From contig MPUH01000317.1 of NCBI GenBank assembly GCA_001970955.1, positions 1 to 64,000 on the forward strand: a stretch of DNA of 64,000 bases, read 5' to 3'. Source of the DNA: Stentor coeruleus. Its lineage: Eukaryota > Ciliophora > Heterotrichea > Heterotrichida > Stentoridae. The position numbers and the translations under genes were made by a program. Positions 39,501 through 49,060 of the stretch are shown here, piece after piece. Position 1 is the first letter of the stretch; each line of letters starts with the position of its first letter. Under the pieces are notes generated by a model. It saw only the letters and a list, made by a program, of their open reading frames with translations, had not been told where the DNA came from and did no database searches.

Positions 39501-42500
39501 GGCTAATCTTGGAGACAAACAGAATTTACTTAGACAAGATGCTTTAGTTTCAATAGATAAATGGGCTGAAGAAACAGGCCAGGAATCAATTGTCAACTAT
39601 GCAGGTCAGCCATTAACAATAGATAATGCAGACTTGAGAATCGAACTTTTAAATTGGCTATTGGCTCATAAGGATATTTTCCCTAAATGTGATATGAAAC
39701 AGATGGCTCCAGGGATTTTATCATGTTTACAAGATCGTACAGCTAATATTCGCAATATCGCCGAGACGCTTTTTAGCGAGACTATTATTATGATTGGTAT
39801 TTCCACATATGAACCATTATTAAAAGATATAAAACCAGCTGTTCTTAGCACATTGAAACCGATATTTGATAAGTTTCGAGCACCTGAGGAACCTGAAGAG
39901 ACTAAGAAAGCTCCATCAACTCAGCAAGGGATATCTAAATCAAGAACTATGGTTAAAAAAAGTACTACAAAAATAGTTGCAGACCATGAAGTTAAAACTA
40001 CTAGAAACAAAGCTCAAGCTTATGATATAAGAATACTAACTTCAGGGGAAAAAGAAAAACGTCTAGACTATGACTCTCGATACAAATGGAGTGTTGAAGA
40101 AATACGTCCTGATTACCTAGACAAACTTAAAGAACAAATAAGAGGAGCTTTTTCTCCTGATTTATCAAATTTGCTTTTCAATAGTGATTTCAAAAAACAA
40201 GCTGAAGGAGCAGGCTTTCTTACTAATATTGTAAATTCTGATGAAAATGAAATTATTGACTATTTTGACTTGATTTTCAAATGGTCTTGGATTGAATTGA
40301 TTATTAGTAGTAATACGCAAATATATAAAGCAGTACTTGAACTAGATTTACTTGTGGTTGGGAAATTAGAAGAACTTGGGTATCAAGTCATAGAAACTGA
40401 AGCTAATTTAATACTTCCTGTACTTTGTGATAAAAGTGGACAGAACAATGTGGTTTTTAGGGTTTTAATAAGGAATATTATCCATAGTTTCTGTAAAATT
40501 TACCCTCCAGAAAAGGTGTTTCAGGTTGTTTTGAATGGGGTGAATTCGAAAAATTCTAGGAGCAAAGTGGAGTGCATTGAGGAAATCGGCAGTTTGGTTA
40601 AGGATTATGGTTCAACTTTGGCTTTAGCTAAAGATGTGAAGACGATTTCTAAGCAGGTTAATAGTGCTGATAATAATGTTAGAGCTGCTGCGGTTAATAC
40701 AATTGGCGAGATTTTTAAAGTAATTGGGGATAAGACTTGGGGTTTAATTGGTGATTTACCAGATAAAGCTAAAGGAATACTTGAACAAAGATTCAAAGTC
40801 AAACTTCAAGAAGGGGGAAAAGCTGATGATACGAAAAAAATGGAAAAGAAAAATCCTGAAGCTCAAAGACCAGAGCCGAGAAAAAATACTGAAAAATCAG
40901 CAGGGACATTTCGATCGCAAGAACCTAGAAAGAATATAGAAAACAAACTTTTAGAAAACACTTTAAATCAATTTGATTTTAAAAAAAGTCATGAAAGAAA
41001 AAACAGTGAAAACAATAAAGGTAGCGACAAACACTTAAAAATAGAAAGACAAGATTTTGAATCACATTCTAATGTTGATATGGACAAAATTGCTGAAAAG
41101 CTTTTTAATATAGAAAAAGAAATCGGGAAATCATCAGAATATGATCTTGATGAAGAAAAAAAGCATTTAAAAAGAAAATACAGCCCAAAAGAAGACATAA
41201 GAAAAAACCCTTCTAACGAACTGCTTCAAATACCTAAAGACAAAAATAGTCCTCGTAGAGAAGGTTCAGAGCTTTCAGACCGAATCAACATGTATATAAA
41301 ACGCAAAGAATTAAACACTATAAAAACCCATCAAGATATTGATGAACATCCTGAAAATATCGACTTTAATAAAACTTCAAAATCACATAATCCTTCTGAA
41401 GATAAAGTTTTTACTATGGATTTGATAAATTTAATGCATAACTTGAACTCTTTAAATATACAAAGCCAGACTTCAGCTTTGCAAACCCTTCATGATGATA
41501 TTTTAGAGAACTTGGAAAACTACGAAAAATCTCTTAGAAAATATTCTAACGAACTTTGTTATAGTATTATATGTATTATACCAAGGATATTTGTTATGAG
41601 AAATCTCTCGTCTGGTTTTGCTTTACTTTGTTTTAAGACAACTTATAAGTTATGTAGTATTGAAAATGTTGTGAAAATGTTTAATGAACTGCAGATTTTT
41701 CACCTTTGTGATGAAGTGATTAAGATTTTAGCTGAAGATATGTGTGATAAATTTGAAGATAAAACTGATGGGGAGCAAGCTATTAAAATCCTCAACCAAA
41801 TCCTCATCAAAGTTCTAGAATTTTCACAAACTAATGCAATATTTGATATAATGTTCAAGCTTCTTACAACCTATAAATCCTCATCAAACACGAAACTTAC
41901 AGGGATCTTAATCAAATGCATTCTTAAACTAGCTAAAATCATTCAAACCCTTCATGATGAAATCAACCTTGAAAAAATTTTATGGTCAATACATGAATAT
42001 TTAACATCAAATGAATTAGCAAATGAAGAATTAGGACTAAAAGCTATGAAAACCATTGTAAATGAAATAGTCAAAATACTTGGAGAAGATATTCATAAAA
42101 CATATAATATAATATCTGAACATCATATTGATGATATATATATAACTGAATGGATTAATGATTGTTTAAAAGCATTAACTCATAGTCAAAGTACTCAAAT
42201 TTCATCAGGAAATAAAGCAGAGATGTTGAAAGATATTGTGGCTAAGCTTATGGCTTCGAAAACTTATGGACAAGGGGTAAGTGAACTTGCGGTTTTCCTT
42301 GAAAACAACCCAAATATTGACATTTCTGCAGCGTTTTCATGTATTCCTGAGTCTTTTCAAGAGAAAATATTAAGTGATGTTCATGAAAACAAGAAACAAA
42401 AACCTGTGCCGAGCTTTAATTCTAATGACATGCTTAGTAGGATTGCTATGATGAAACAGAGGTATGGGCTTGGAAGCCCTTCAGGAGCTACTGCGGACTT

Positions 42501-42573
42501 GAAAAACAAAGTTGAAAGCTTGGTTGACAATTTGGAAAATAATAAATTGTGCATGCCTAAAAATAATAACTAA
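36598..42573 (+). CDS. CKAP5: XMAP215/ch-TOG family microtubule polymerase
   Basis: 1991-aa intron-free product. At least five TOG arrays are visible. TOG1 is about 92-300 (KRIESKVWKTRANALEEL, then LVKFISDSHPAVQEKGL). TOG2 is about 343-555 (WVEKVLALEKWSDKKQALEQ). After a Lys/Pro/Glu linker (558-608) comes TOG3 at about 619-841 (ETNWKDKQTGLQEM), TOG4 at about 872-1094 (LTDSNWKVRKEGLDDI) and TOG5 at about 1157-1401 (LFNSDFKKQAEGAGFL). A charged disordered stretch (1402-1600) precedes a further helical domain (1605-1900), as in CKAP5/MOR1/Msps. These proteins bind tubulin and speed plus-end growth at spindle, centrosome and cortex. Length agrees with human CKAP5 (2032 aa). A broken secondary copy lies at 59.2-61.5 kb. 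Confidence 0.93.
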   Translation: MQGSEDRPLKSTRVTNFTEFPSDPSSLSFESSSISEMSIPQEPIILARNERPLGGKSNYNFGSEEAAKCKNLSQSEFQGEVPSEELGEDETGPLEKRIESKVWKTRANALEELLKLMEKDLSLLSSYTGNLVKFISDSHPAVQEKGLDIFKLYIVKTPDSLLSMTEILAKILIDKGLGNAKTTIKQMTGNIILDFYAEQKDDGQAFILGLITCLENKTPKLQISAITCATSLIQAFGVRHVPYKTFLPIIEKHACSTNASLRSEALSFFKELYKWIRELVLSSIQQLKKPQQEELQKAFEETKDFPTVTRFFKCKGPEKPSKNQGHGIDIYEMAEAKDIFSKFPQEWVEKVLALEKWSDKKQALEQVNIEANYPKLADKNPGALIDLAKKLINDNNVNVMVQAVKLVGLLSKGLRKSFEIYSKEFFPIFLDKLKEKKTLIVQEVFTGLDNLLFSLTMDSVMIELEEALDDKATAMKINLMTWLQKTYSTFGMDKLGKSPREVALMIKKITDDVTASIRNEAFKTLVVLIGRFPEQCNPVIRDFPEAKMKKLKEFTESKPESAEPEEEKKIPPKAEKAPEKPVEKSEPPKKPSEKPIQTKKNVEPQRDEDLNALVSAEEAESILSSLLHPSTIPNLKETNWKDKQTGLQEMISWAKNNLEILGEYSEPLVRMVRVTVKDWKENNCAVCKCAFELVEFIAKSIDISRKAAYIVLSPQALEKLGDPKLSDSYASCLVSICEALGPKFVVGHIIKNTSDCTKPKLFSECSSTISKIIMDFGMHRVILKDIVDYCKIGLNQANPVMKKASVSLTITIYTFIGESIQALMKDIKEATMKALNEELSKVAVSPPITFKSVRGEEEVKFDAKKLLDNAIPRVNISQSISAGILKKLTDSNWKVRKEGLDDIEAILEQNGKRVLPGGLEELFKSIKAKLEDANKSIVRATFIVVNKLAESINGEIIIYNKYVVPGLLANLGDKQNLLRQDALVSIDKWAEETGQESIVNYAGQPLTIDNADLRIELLNWLLAHKDIFPKCDMKQMAPGILSCLQDRTANIRNIAETLFSETIIMIGISTYEPLLKDIKPAVLSTLKPIFDKFRAPEEPEETKKAPSTQQGISKSRTMVKKSTTKIVADHEVKTTRNKAQAYDIRILTSGEKEKRLDYDSRYKWSVEEIRPDYLDKLKEQIRGAFSPDLSNLLFNSDFKKQAEGAGFLTNIVNSDENEIIDYFDLIFKWSWIELIISSNTQIYKAVLELDLLVVGKLEELGYQVIETEANLILPVLCDKSGQNNVVFRVLIRNIIHSFCKIYPPEKVFQVVLNGVNSKNSRSKVECIEEIGSLVKDYGSTLALAKDVKTISKQVNSADNNVRAAAVNTIGEIFKVIGDKTWGLIGDLPDKAKGILEQRFKVKLQEGGKADDTKKMEKKNPEAQRPEPRKNTEKSAGTFRSQEPRKNIENKLLENTLNQFDFKKSHERKNSENNKGSDKHLKIERQDFESHSNVDMDKIAEKLFNIEKEIGKSSEYDLDEEKKHLKRKYSPKEDIRKNPSNELLQIPKDKNSPRREGSELSDRINMYIKRKELNTIKTHQDIDEHPENIDFNKTSKSHNPSEDKVFTMDLINLMHNLNSLNIQSQTSALQTLHDDILENLENYEKSLRKYSNELCYSIICIIPRIFVMRNLSSGFALLCFKTTYKLCSIENVVKMFNELQIFHLCDEVIKILAEDMCDKFEDKTDGEQAIKILNQILIKVLEFSQTNAIFDIMFKLLTTYKSSSNTKLTGILIKCILKLAKIIQTLHDEINLEKILWSIHEYLTSNELANEELGLKAMKTIVNEIVKILGEDIHKTYNIISEHHIDDIYITEWINDCLKALTHSQSTQISSGNKAEMLKDIVAKLMASKTYGQGVSELAVFLENNPNIDISAAFSCIPESFQEKILSDVHENKKQKPVPSFNSNDMLSRIAMMKQRYGLGSPSGATADLKNKVESLVDNLENNKLCMPKNNN

Positions 42574-43059
42574 GAAAAGTTTTATGCTTTTTATGATGAT
42601 TTTTAATAGTATACTAATATAAAGTTAATTATTTTAAATTAAGAAGGTGGTATATATCTATTATAAGTTGTTTGATTATTCAATAAGCGATGATTTGTGT
42701 TTAATTTTTTTAAAGTCTCATAAAAATAAACCGTTTCTAATTTTCCCATCGATATCATTAAAAGCCATAAATCTCATGGTTATCAAAACCCTCTACTCAT
42801 CCTACTCACTATTTTCATATCTTTAATAAAATACCCATATCATCCTTTAATATAAAAAGTACTCAAAAAGCCTAACACAAAACCCATCCTCAAAATTTTT
42901 CCAATAAACCCTTCTCTTCTCTTCCCTTCTAAATCCATAATGTTCCCATCTTCCTCTCAATTCTCTTCTAAAGGCTTAATTTTCCCATCTAAAAAAATCC
43001 TCTACCAATTTTTCTCATCAAATGTTACATAAAAACAAAATACTCTAAATTAGAAATAT
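42574..43059. other. Intergenic with a strand-composition switch
   Basis: 486 bp between same-strand genes. The first 140 bp are C-poor; 42720-43055 are C/T-rich and nearly G-free on the sense strand, up to the next ATG. No gene. Confidence 0.5.
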
Positions 43060-44886
43060 ATGGCACAAGTAGATAGCGTAACAAAAGATCTAGTGATAAA
43101 CTGCTTAAAAGAAAGTAAAAGACTTGAGAAAACTGGAAAACTATCAGAAGCTTTATCCGTACTTGACAGAATTTCAAACCTACATGACAATCGGATTGTC
43201 TCTATTTCAATGCCGATTACCAAACAAATCGCTTCACTTTGTAATCAAATTGTCATAATCAACTCATCTAAAGTTTCTTATCTAAGAAAAGCTGAACAGG
43301 TTCTTATAGATTGGTTGCATTTAGCTAATAATTTGAAAATTTCCCTTCATGAAAAAATATTCAGATTGATACTTTTAACATATAATAACTGGGCTACTAT
43401 ATATCAGGCTAATGCAAAATATCATATGGCTTTGAGCTATTTAATGAAAGGATTACAGATCATTGATGAAAGGGAAATTATTGAAGCTGAATCTTTTCAG
43501 TATGTGGCAAAGACTAAGTTAAATGTTAGTGCACTTTATTCAGAACTGCATAGATATGAAGATGCGATTAAACTTGCTGAAGATTCTTTGATTACTCTGC
43601 AGTCTGAGTTGAAGATTAGGTTTGCAGCAAAGGATTTTAAGAATATGGAAGGGAAAGAAAAAAAACGTTCAGAAGATATGATAGTTACATATGTTATAGC
43701 GTTTTTTAACATAGGTGTAGCAGAAGAATGTCTTGGACACCGGGATCAAATGCGTGAAGCTTTCAAAAACGCAACCAACATTGGGACAAGTTTCCTAGAC
43801 CCAAACAACGAAGTCCTCCAAACAGTGAAAAAAGCTTTATCAGAATGTTCAACAAATAAAAACTCTGCAATCCATCCTCTAACCTCCCGAAACTCAATCA
43901 GAATCCCCCCAGAAATGATCAGTGAGTATTCACTAAAAAGCAAAACATCCAAAATCACATCCCCCCTACCACCTTCCGACCACAAATTTCTAAAACCTAG
44001 AAATCTTCTAAACAAAAACCTTGAACAACACATCCCAGGTCGTTATTATTCCCAAGCCAAATTACAAAAAATCCAAATGCGTATAAATGATAATGATAAA
44101 TTACATTTTATTAGCGCAGATCAATACTTTTATAAAGAAATCAGTAGAATGATGAATATCAAAGGGGATATAAAATATCTTAAACCCCTTGACACAAAAG
44201 GAGTCATGCACTGCTGGGACCAACAAACTGGAGAAAAAAGGAAAATCTCAGACCTAAGGTTAAAAAAACAGCATCGATGGAAATCAGAAAGCCTAAATAC
44301 TTCAGAATTACAAGAAATAATAGACAGACTAAGAGAAGAAGATGAAGAAAATGTTAAAAAACAAGAAGTAAAAATCAAGTCTAAAATGAAAACAAAAGTT
44401 TATAAACAATTGCTAAGGTCTTTAAGTGCTAGGAAAAAATACGTTTTTCCCCAACAAAGTGATTTTTAGATAGGATTATCTTTTAAACCTCCTATAAAAG
44501 ATGTGGTGAAAAAAGATGAGTCGATTCAAACACCAAATAGTGATGTAGAGAGGACTATTAAGGACAATGCAGAAAAAAGGGCGACTAATGTTCAGGCAAC
44601 AAAAGATGAAATTGAGGATTTAATGGAGAAAATCAATGAGGAAATCAGGCAGATTGATGTTGCTAAAGGAGTGTCAAAAGAACCTCATCCTGATGATTTT
44701 GGCACTAAGATACCGGATAAGGATTGCAGTTTGGCTAAGTCAACATTAAAAGGTTTGAAGAATGGGAAGACTGAACTGAAGTTTTTGAAGTCAGCTATTG
44801 GTAATTCGATTAGAAATATCGCGAAAAAAAATACTAGTCCGAAGGTTTTGATGAGAACTAATACGTTGGTTAATTTCCAGGTTTAA
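43060..44886 (+). CDS. TPR-repeat protein, spliced
   Basis: CDS is 43060-44458 joined to 44474-44886 (603 aa). The intron is GTGATTTTTAGATAG, again 15 nt but with GTG at its 5' end. Without splicing the frame ends at TAG 44467-44469; with splicing it runs on as RLSFKPPIKDVVKKDESIQT to TAA. Residues 1-260 are TPR-like helix pairs (LSEALSVLDRISNL, YHMALSYLMKGLQI, RYEDAIKLAEDSLI, and FNIGVAEECLGHRDQMREAF). The middle is basic, and the end is a coiled coil (about 490-520) plus a basic tail. A scaffold role, perhaps ciliary, is inferred; no named orthologue. Confidence 0.75.
44459..44473 (+). other. 15-nt intron with GTG 5' end
   Basis: GTGATTTTTAGATAG. It removes an in-frame stop and joins two frames that are both coding-like. 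Similar GTG introns occur in both copies of the giant membrane gene (50590-50604 and 62345-62359). Confidence 0.75.
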
Positions 44887-45196
44887 GTAATTTTTAAGTT
44901 TTAGAGTTTAGGATTGGAATATTGTGGAAATATTGGGAGAGCTTATTTTAGATTGAAGGATTACGATTGGCTTAAGTAAAAACTTTAATTGAATGATGTA
45001 GAAAAATTGAAGATTTTTTAGAGATAGTTTATTGATTTTGGATAAAGGAATTTTGTGATGGCTAATATTATTTAGGATGCTATTTATAGTTTTTTTTATT
45101 CCCATATCCATGTCTAAAATCATAATAATTTCCTATTAAAGCATCCTCTATCCAAAAATCAACTTCTATCAAAACCATTAACACTATCTTATCCTT
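44887..45196. other. Convergent intergenic gap
   Basis: 310 bp between convergent stops; plus strand is G-rich and C-poor to about 45075 then C-rich and G-poor. No gene. Confidence 0.5.
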
Positions 45197-46027
45197 CTAT
45201 TTAAAAATTCTCTTTTCTTGTTCTCTATTAATAATCTGTTGAGTTTTCCTCTGTTCTCTCTTCCATTTAAGTTCTTTTTTCTGTTTCCTATTAATCGCTT
45301 CAGTAATTTCAACCTGTTTAAGTAATTCAGCATTAGTCTGTACCACAACCGAAAGCTGGAAATTAACCTTGCCTCCACTTTGTGTCCTAAAACCATATCG
45401 ATTAACCGTCGACCTTTCTCCTTCCTCATTACAAACAGTTGATTTAGCCATTTCCCATGGGTCTTCAACACGAACACTGCCACCAAGATAAAAAGAATGA
45501 ACTTCTGAATACAAATTCTCAACAGGTCGACAAGTAGGCACTGAAATCTGATAAAACCCAGGCTTAGGCGGGAATTGTAAAAACCCATACCCCAAAATTT
45601 TGTGTTTTCCCCAAGAATCTGCGCTATTTACTTGCACAGACACCTTTGGCCATTCCTCTAATAACGCTGAATCTGATGCCATAAAACTCCAAGCTAAAGG
45701 GAAACTAAAGTAGGAAATCGGCTTTCTTTTAAACCCAGTTGGCACAGCTTTTGATATTTGGGTTATATTTCTTGTTCTGTTTATTAAATCACTTTCATCT
45801 GACTCTTTTATTCTTGGATCATCATAATCTTCAGTGTTATACTCCCAACCTTCTGGGAGTTTGGTTTCTAAAAACACGTAAATGTTGTCTTCTTCAAAGT
45901 TTTTTGCTGAGAGAAGCTCGCCGATGATATAAACTTTTGCTCCCATTGGTAGAGGGGTGATGAATTTGTTTCCTGCTAGGTTTTGTCGTAGTTCAATTTC
46001 TTTTTGGATAAAAGCTAAGTCAGCCAT
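45197..46027 (-). CDS. MKS1-like B9-domain protein of the ciliary transition zone
   Basis: 276-aa product. Residues about 30-55 read VYIIGELLSAKNFEEDNIYV then LPEGWEY; 100-175 carry YFSFPLAWSF, WPKVSVQVNSADSWGKHKIL, GYGFLQFPPKPGFYQISVPT and RPV; then FYLGGSVRVEDP. This order and the GYG-x-x-x-x-P-x-x-PG signature are those of the B9 domain, and the FYLGGS-x-x-x-EDP end is specific to MKS1 rather than B9D1/B9D2. Full-length MKS1 is about 560 aa, so the N-terminal half is absent; no upstream exon is evident. The C-terminal 45 residues are a basic coiled coil (KKELKWKREQRKTQQII). MKS1 works with B9D1/B9D2 in the transition-zone barrier. Confidence 0.82.
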   Translation of the reverse strand: MADLAFIQKEIELRQNLAGNKFITPLPMGAKVYIIGELLSAKNFEEDNIYVFLETKLPEGWEYNTEDYDDPRIKESDESDLINRTRNITQISKAVPTGFKRKPISYFSFPLAWSFMASDSALLEEWPKVSVQVNSADSWGKHKILGYGFLQFPPKPGFYQISVPTCRPVENLYSEVHSFYLGGSVRVEDPWEMAKSTVCNEEGERSTVNRYGFRTQSGGKVNFQLSVVVQTNAELLKQVEITEAINRKQKKELKWKREQRKTQQIINREQEKRIFK

Positions 46028-47103
46028 TGATGATTTTTACAGGTGTAAGAGATATTTTTTGTTGTTAATAATGTATTGATATGGGATTTGAGTTTTAATG
46101 TGAATATTGATATTACGCTATTTTTGTGGATATGCTTATGAAAATGCATACTTTTTTTAAATATAAGTTTGAACAAATGTATTTAAATAATTCTCTATGA
46201 TTTAGTAATGCTATAGTGATATTAGATTAAATGATTTTATTGAACAAGCAAGTGTGCAATAATTGTCCCAACCCCAAAGGCGGAGTTATACTATTAATAT
46301 AGTTTATGGGACTATATCTTATGCTCCTCATAGTCTTTTAAATTATAAAAATAATGGTGCTAGAGCTTGATATAAGCTTCAGCTCTTTTGATTTGTCTAG
46401 AGATATCTTTTTTCTAAATAAAACTTCACTCCAAGTTAAATCCCCAAAATAAGCGTCTTGTTTTGTAATTTAAACAGTTTATATTTCATATTCGTAAAAA
46501 ATGATTTAATTCCATCATATCCCTTTTGGTAAAAAGTCAATAAATCAATACCTAAACACTTCCAGATTTAACTTAGAATTTGATTATGTATTTTTATCTT
46601 AAAACAATCAATTTTTTATAATAAAGTAAAAAAGCCAAATTAAATTCATTATAATCACATAAAAAACTCATATCAAATAATTAAAAGACAAAGAAAATTC
46701 TATCTGCCTTTTTAACACTTTAATATATAATATAAAATAGACTCGGGCATATATTACAAATATTCCCTTATGCTGCCATAACATTACAAATATGTGGTTC
46801 ATTATTCCAAAATAGGGTTTAGAAGACAAAATCCAAGAATAAAAGCTTTTTGATTGTATATTTGGAAATAAGACAAGGTTTATTATTATACTGGGACACT
46901 ACTTTGCTAAGTGACGCAAAATTCTTGAATCAATTTTTTTTGCATAATGACTAGAAAATAGTAGGAAAAGCTATCACTGCATTAGTAGCTTATAAAATGT
47001 GTTATTTGACTTGATTAAGGAGATTATATGCAAATTTTAACATAACTTTGGTAAAAAGAATCCATTTTTTGTACAAGATGACGTATTAAGCCATTTTAAA
47101 TTG
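46028..47103. other. Intergenic, short relic
   Basis: About 1.1 kb. A GC-richer patch at 46245-46395 contains protein-like minus-strand fragments in two frames (for example PPLGLGQLLHTCLF) broken by stops; otherwise AT-rich with nothing recognised. Confidence 0.4.
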
Positions 47104-47523
47104 ATGACGAATAATATGATACAACTAATGGGTTTGCCAGAGGCCGTGAGATCTGAAGAAACTGTGGATGTGCAAAGCATGACGCATTTAATATTAAAAG
47201 AAAGAGAAAAAAGGCTAAACCTCACTAAAGAAATCATTTTCCAAAAACAAAAAAATCTACAGCTTGAAGATTTCATTGAACAGCTAGCTAAGTCCATAGA
47301 ACTCTCACAAAAAACAGCAAAAATTCACGAACCTTCTAAAGTTTCACAACAAATCGGGGCTTATTCTTCACAAATAAGGGCAATTAAAATAAGAAAATAC
47401 AAGCTGAAACTAAAAAAACGCCGATCTCATGTTATAATATCAAGAGAATATAAAGGAAGAAGTATATCCTCTAAGCTTAAACCAAGATCTAAAGGTAAAT
47501 TTGCCAGAAAGCAACTTAATTAG
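47104..47523 (+). CDS. Small basic coiled-coil protein
   Basis: 139-aa product from the ATG at 47104 (a TTG lies just upstream). Residues 20-75 form a heptad-like helix (LTKEIIFQKQKNLQLEDFIE), and the last 55 residues are very basic (KYKLKLKKRRSH, KLKPRSKGKFARKQ), suggesting nucleic-acid or tubulin binding. No family recognised. Confidence 0.5.
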   Translation: MTNNMIQLMGLPEAVRSEETVDVQSMTHLILKEREKRLNLTKEIIFQKQKNLQLEDFIEQLAKSIELSQKTAKIHEPSKVSQQIGAYSSQIRAIKIRKYKLKLKKRRSHVIISREYKGRSISSKLKPRSKGKFARKQLN

Positions 47524-48799
47524 CTTATAAGTTATATTACAGCATTCATGTTAGTTTATATTAATTTTAGTTTAAGATTTTTACTTAATAAAATATTCCT
47601 AAAATAATATATTCAAATATTTTTTACAAGACCAAAAATTATAAATCATAAATCAAACCTAATAAAACAATTATTAAGATGATAAAAGGAATAAAATTGC
47701 TTATATAAATAAAATGATTAAGAACAAAATACATGTGAAAATTGTATAGAAGTAAATTTTTTAAATAATAAGTATGCAATTATAGTTATTCAATTAATGG
47801 TTATAATGATGATAATTTTTTAGATAATAAGTTGAGGGTATATATAAGAAATGATAATTGGGATAAGGTGAAATGTAGCTTATTAGATATAATTTTTTGT
47901 GATAATATTTGATAAGAAAACTTCATCTTATAATATATTAGGAAGATAATTCAAGATTATATAGTTTTATATATATAAACTAAAAAATCCTTTAATATAT
48001 AAAAAATATACAGAGGAAGTTTTATAAACTTTTCTTATACAGTGAATAATTATAACAGATATTAATTCAGCATAAGCTTTATTATTGATTAAATAAATAC
48101 TTGATATGCGAATATATAAAAAATATACATACACATTTAAAAAATTCTTATTAAAATCTATAACAATTTACCTAGATTTAATACAAATAAACCTATAGAA
48201 GTTTCTCCTAAATTACTATAATAAAGCGAATGTCCATAGAGAAGTGGTAGTAACTTTACAAAACTTCTGTTATTAAACTCCTAATTAGATATAAAAAATA
48301 TAAATTCAGCCAAAGTTTTTATAATAAACTATCCAAAAATCGTATTTCAACAGTGTTTCCCCAAATCCCAAAATAAAAATCAATCAAAACCAGCTCAACT
48401 AATCCTAGCCTATACATAAAAACTAAATCCATACTTTAAACAATCAGCCTACACCAAAACTCTATCAATCACCCTCAATCCTTCTTTTCAAAAGCGAAAT
48501 TCCCCATAAATCATTCACAGTTTCCTCATTTGTCATAACAAAATCTCTTCTTCACTCATTTTCTTTACAAAACCTCTCCTCATTCTATCTTAAAACTCAA
48601 TCTCTTTTTAATCACACAAAAAAAAATCTACTCAACCTTTTAACTTCCTTTATACCAAAAATCCTTTACAAATAAACCTAATATTAATCAAAATCACTAC
48701 ATATCACATCTTAAAATCTTCTTATTTCTAATCAAACCATATTATACTTATAAAATCATTAAGTTAGACATTCAAAACAATTATAGTTCATAATTTATC
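47524..48799. other. AT-rich intergenic; G-poor 5' flank of next gene
   Basis: About 1.3 kb without a gene. 48330-48780 is C-rich and nearly G-free on the plus strand, immediately upstream of the spliced 81-aa gene. Confidence 0.5.
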
Positions 48800-49060
48800 A
48801 TGGAACAATTGCATATGCTGTAAGTCTTATGAAGGCTTAAAATTTTCACATCAATCTCTTGCTGTAAAGCTGATACTGTAGGGTTTGAGAAAGAAATAAG
48901 TTTCAGTACGCCAAAACAGTCTAAGTGTAGGCAAAGATCAGACAGTTCGTTTCACGTAAGAAGTGAAGAAAGGCGGTCGACCAGTGTAAGTAACTACCGT
49001 TCGACAGTTATTCTAGAGACTATTCATGAAGATGATTTTCTGGCTGATTTTGATCAATAG
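48800..49060 (+). CDS. Spliced small protein gene, 81 aa, unknown
   Basis: CDS is 48800-48819 joined to 48835-49060. Unspliced, the ATG is followed by six further codons and TAA; removing the 15-nt intron GTAAGTCTTATGAAG (48820-48834) opens a frame of 81 codons to TAG. The product begins MEQLHMLLKIFTSISCCKAD (hydrophobic, adjacent Cys pair that might be acylated), has a Ser/Arg/Lys-rich middle with phosphorylation-type sites (FSTPKQSKCRQRSDSS, RRSTS) and ends acidic (HEDDFLADFDQ). The flanks show the same G-poor upstream and C-poor downstream bias as other genes here. No family recognised. Confidence 0.7.

Noticed and set aside
44503-44886. A separate 127-aa gene downstream of the TPR gene
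   Set aside because: It has no ATG start and joins the TPR frame exactly when a 15-nt intron (44459-44473) is removed.
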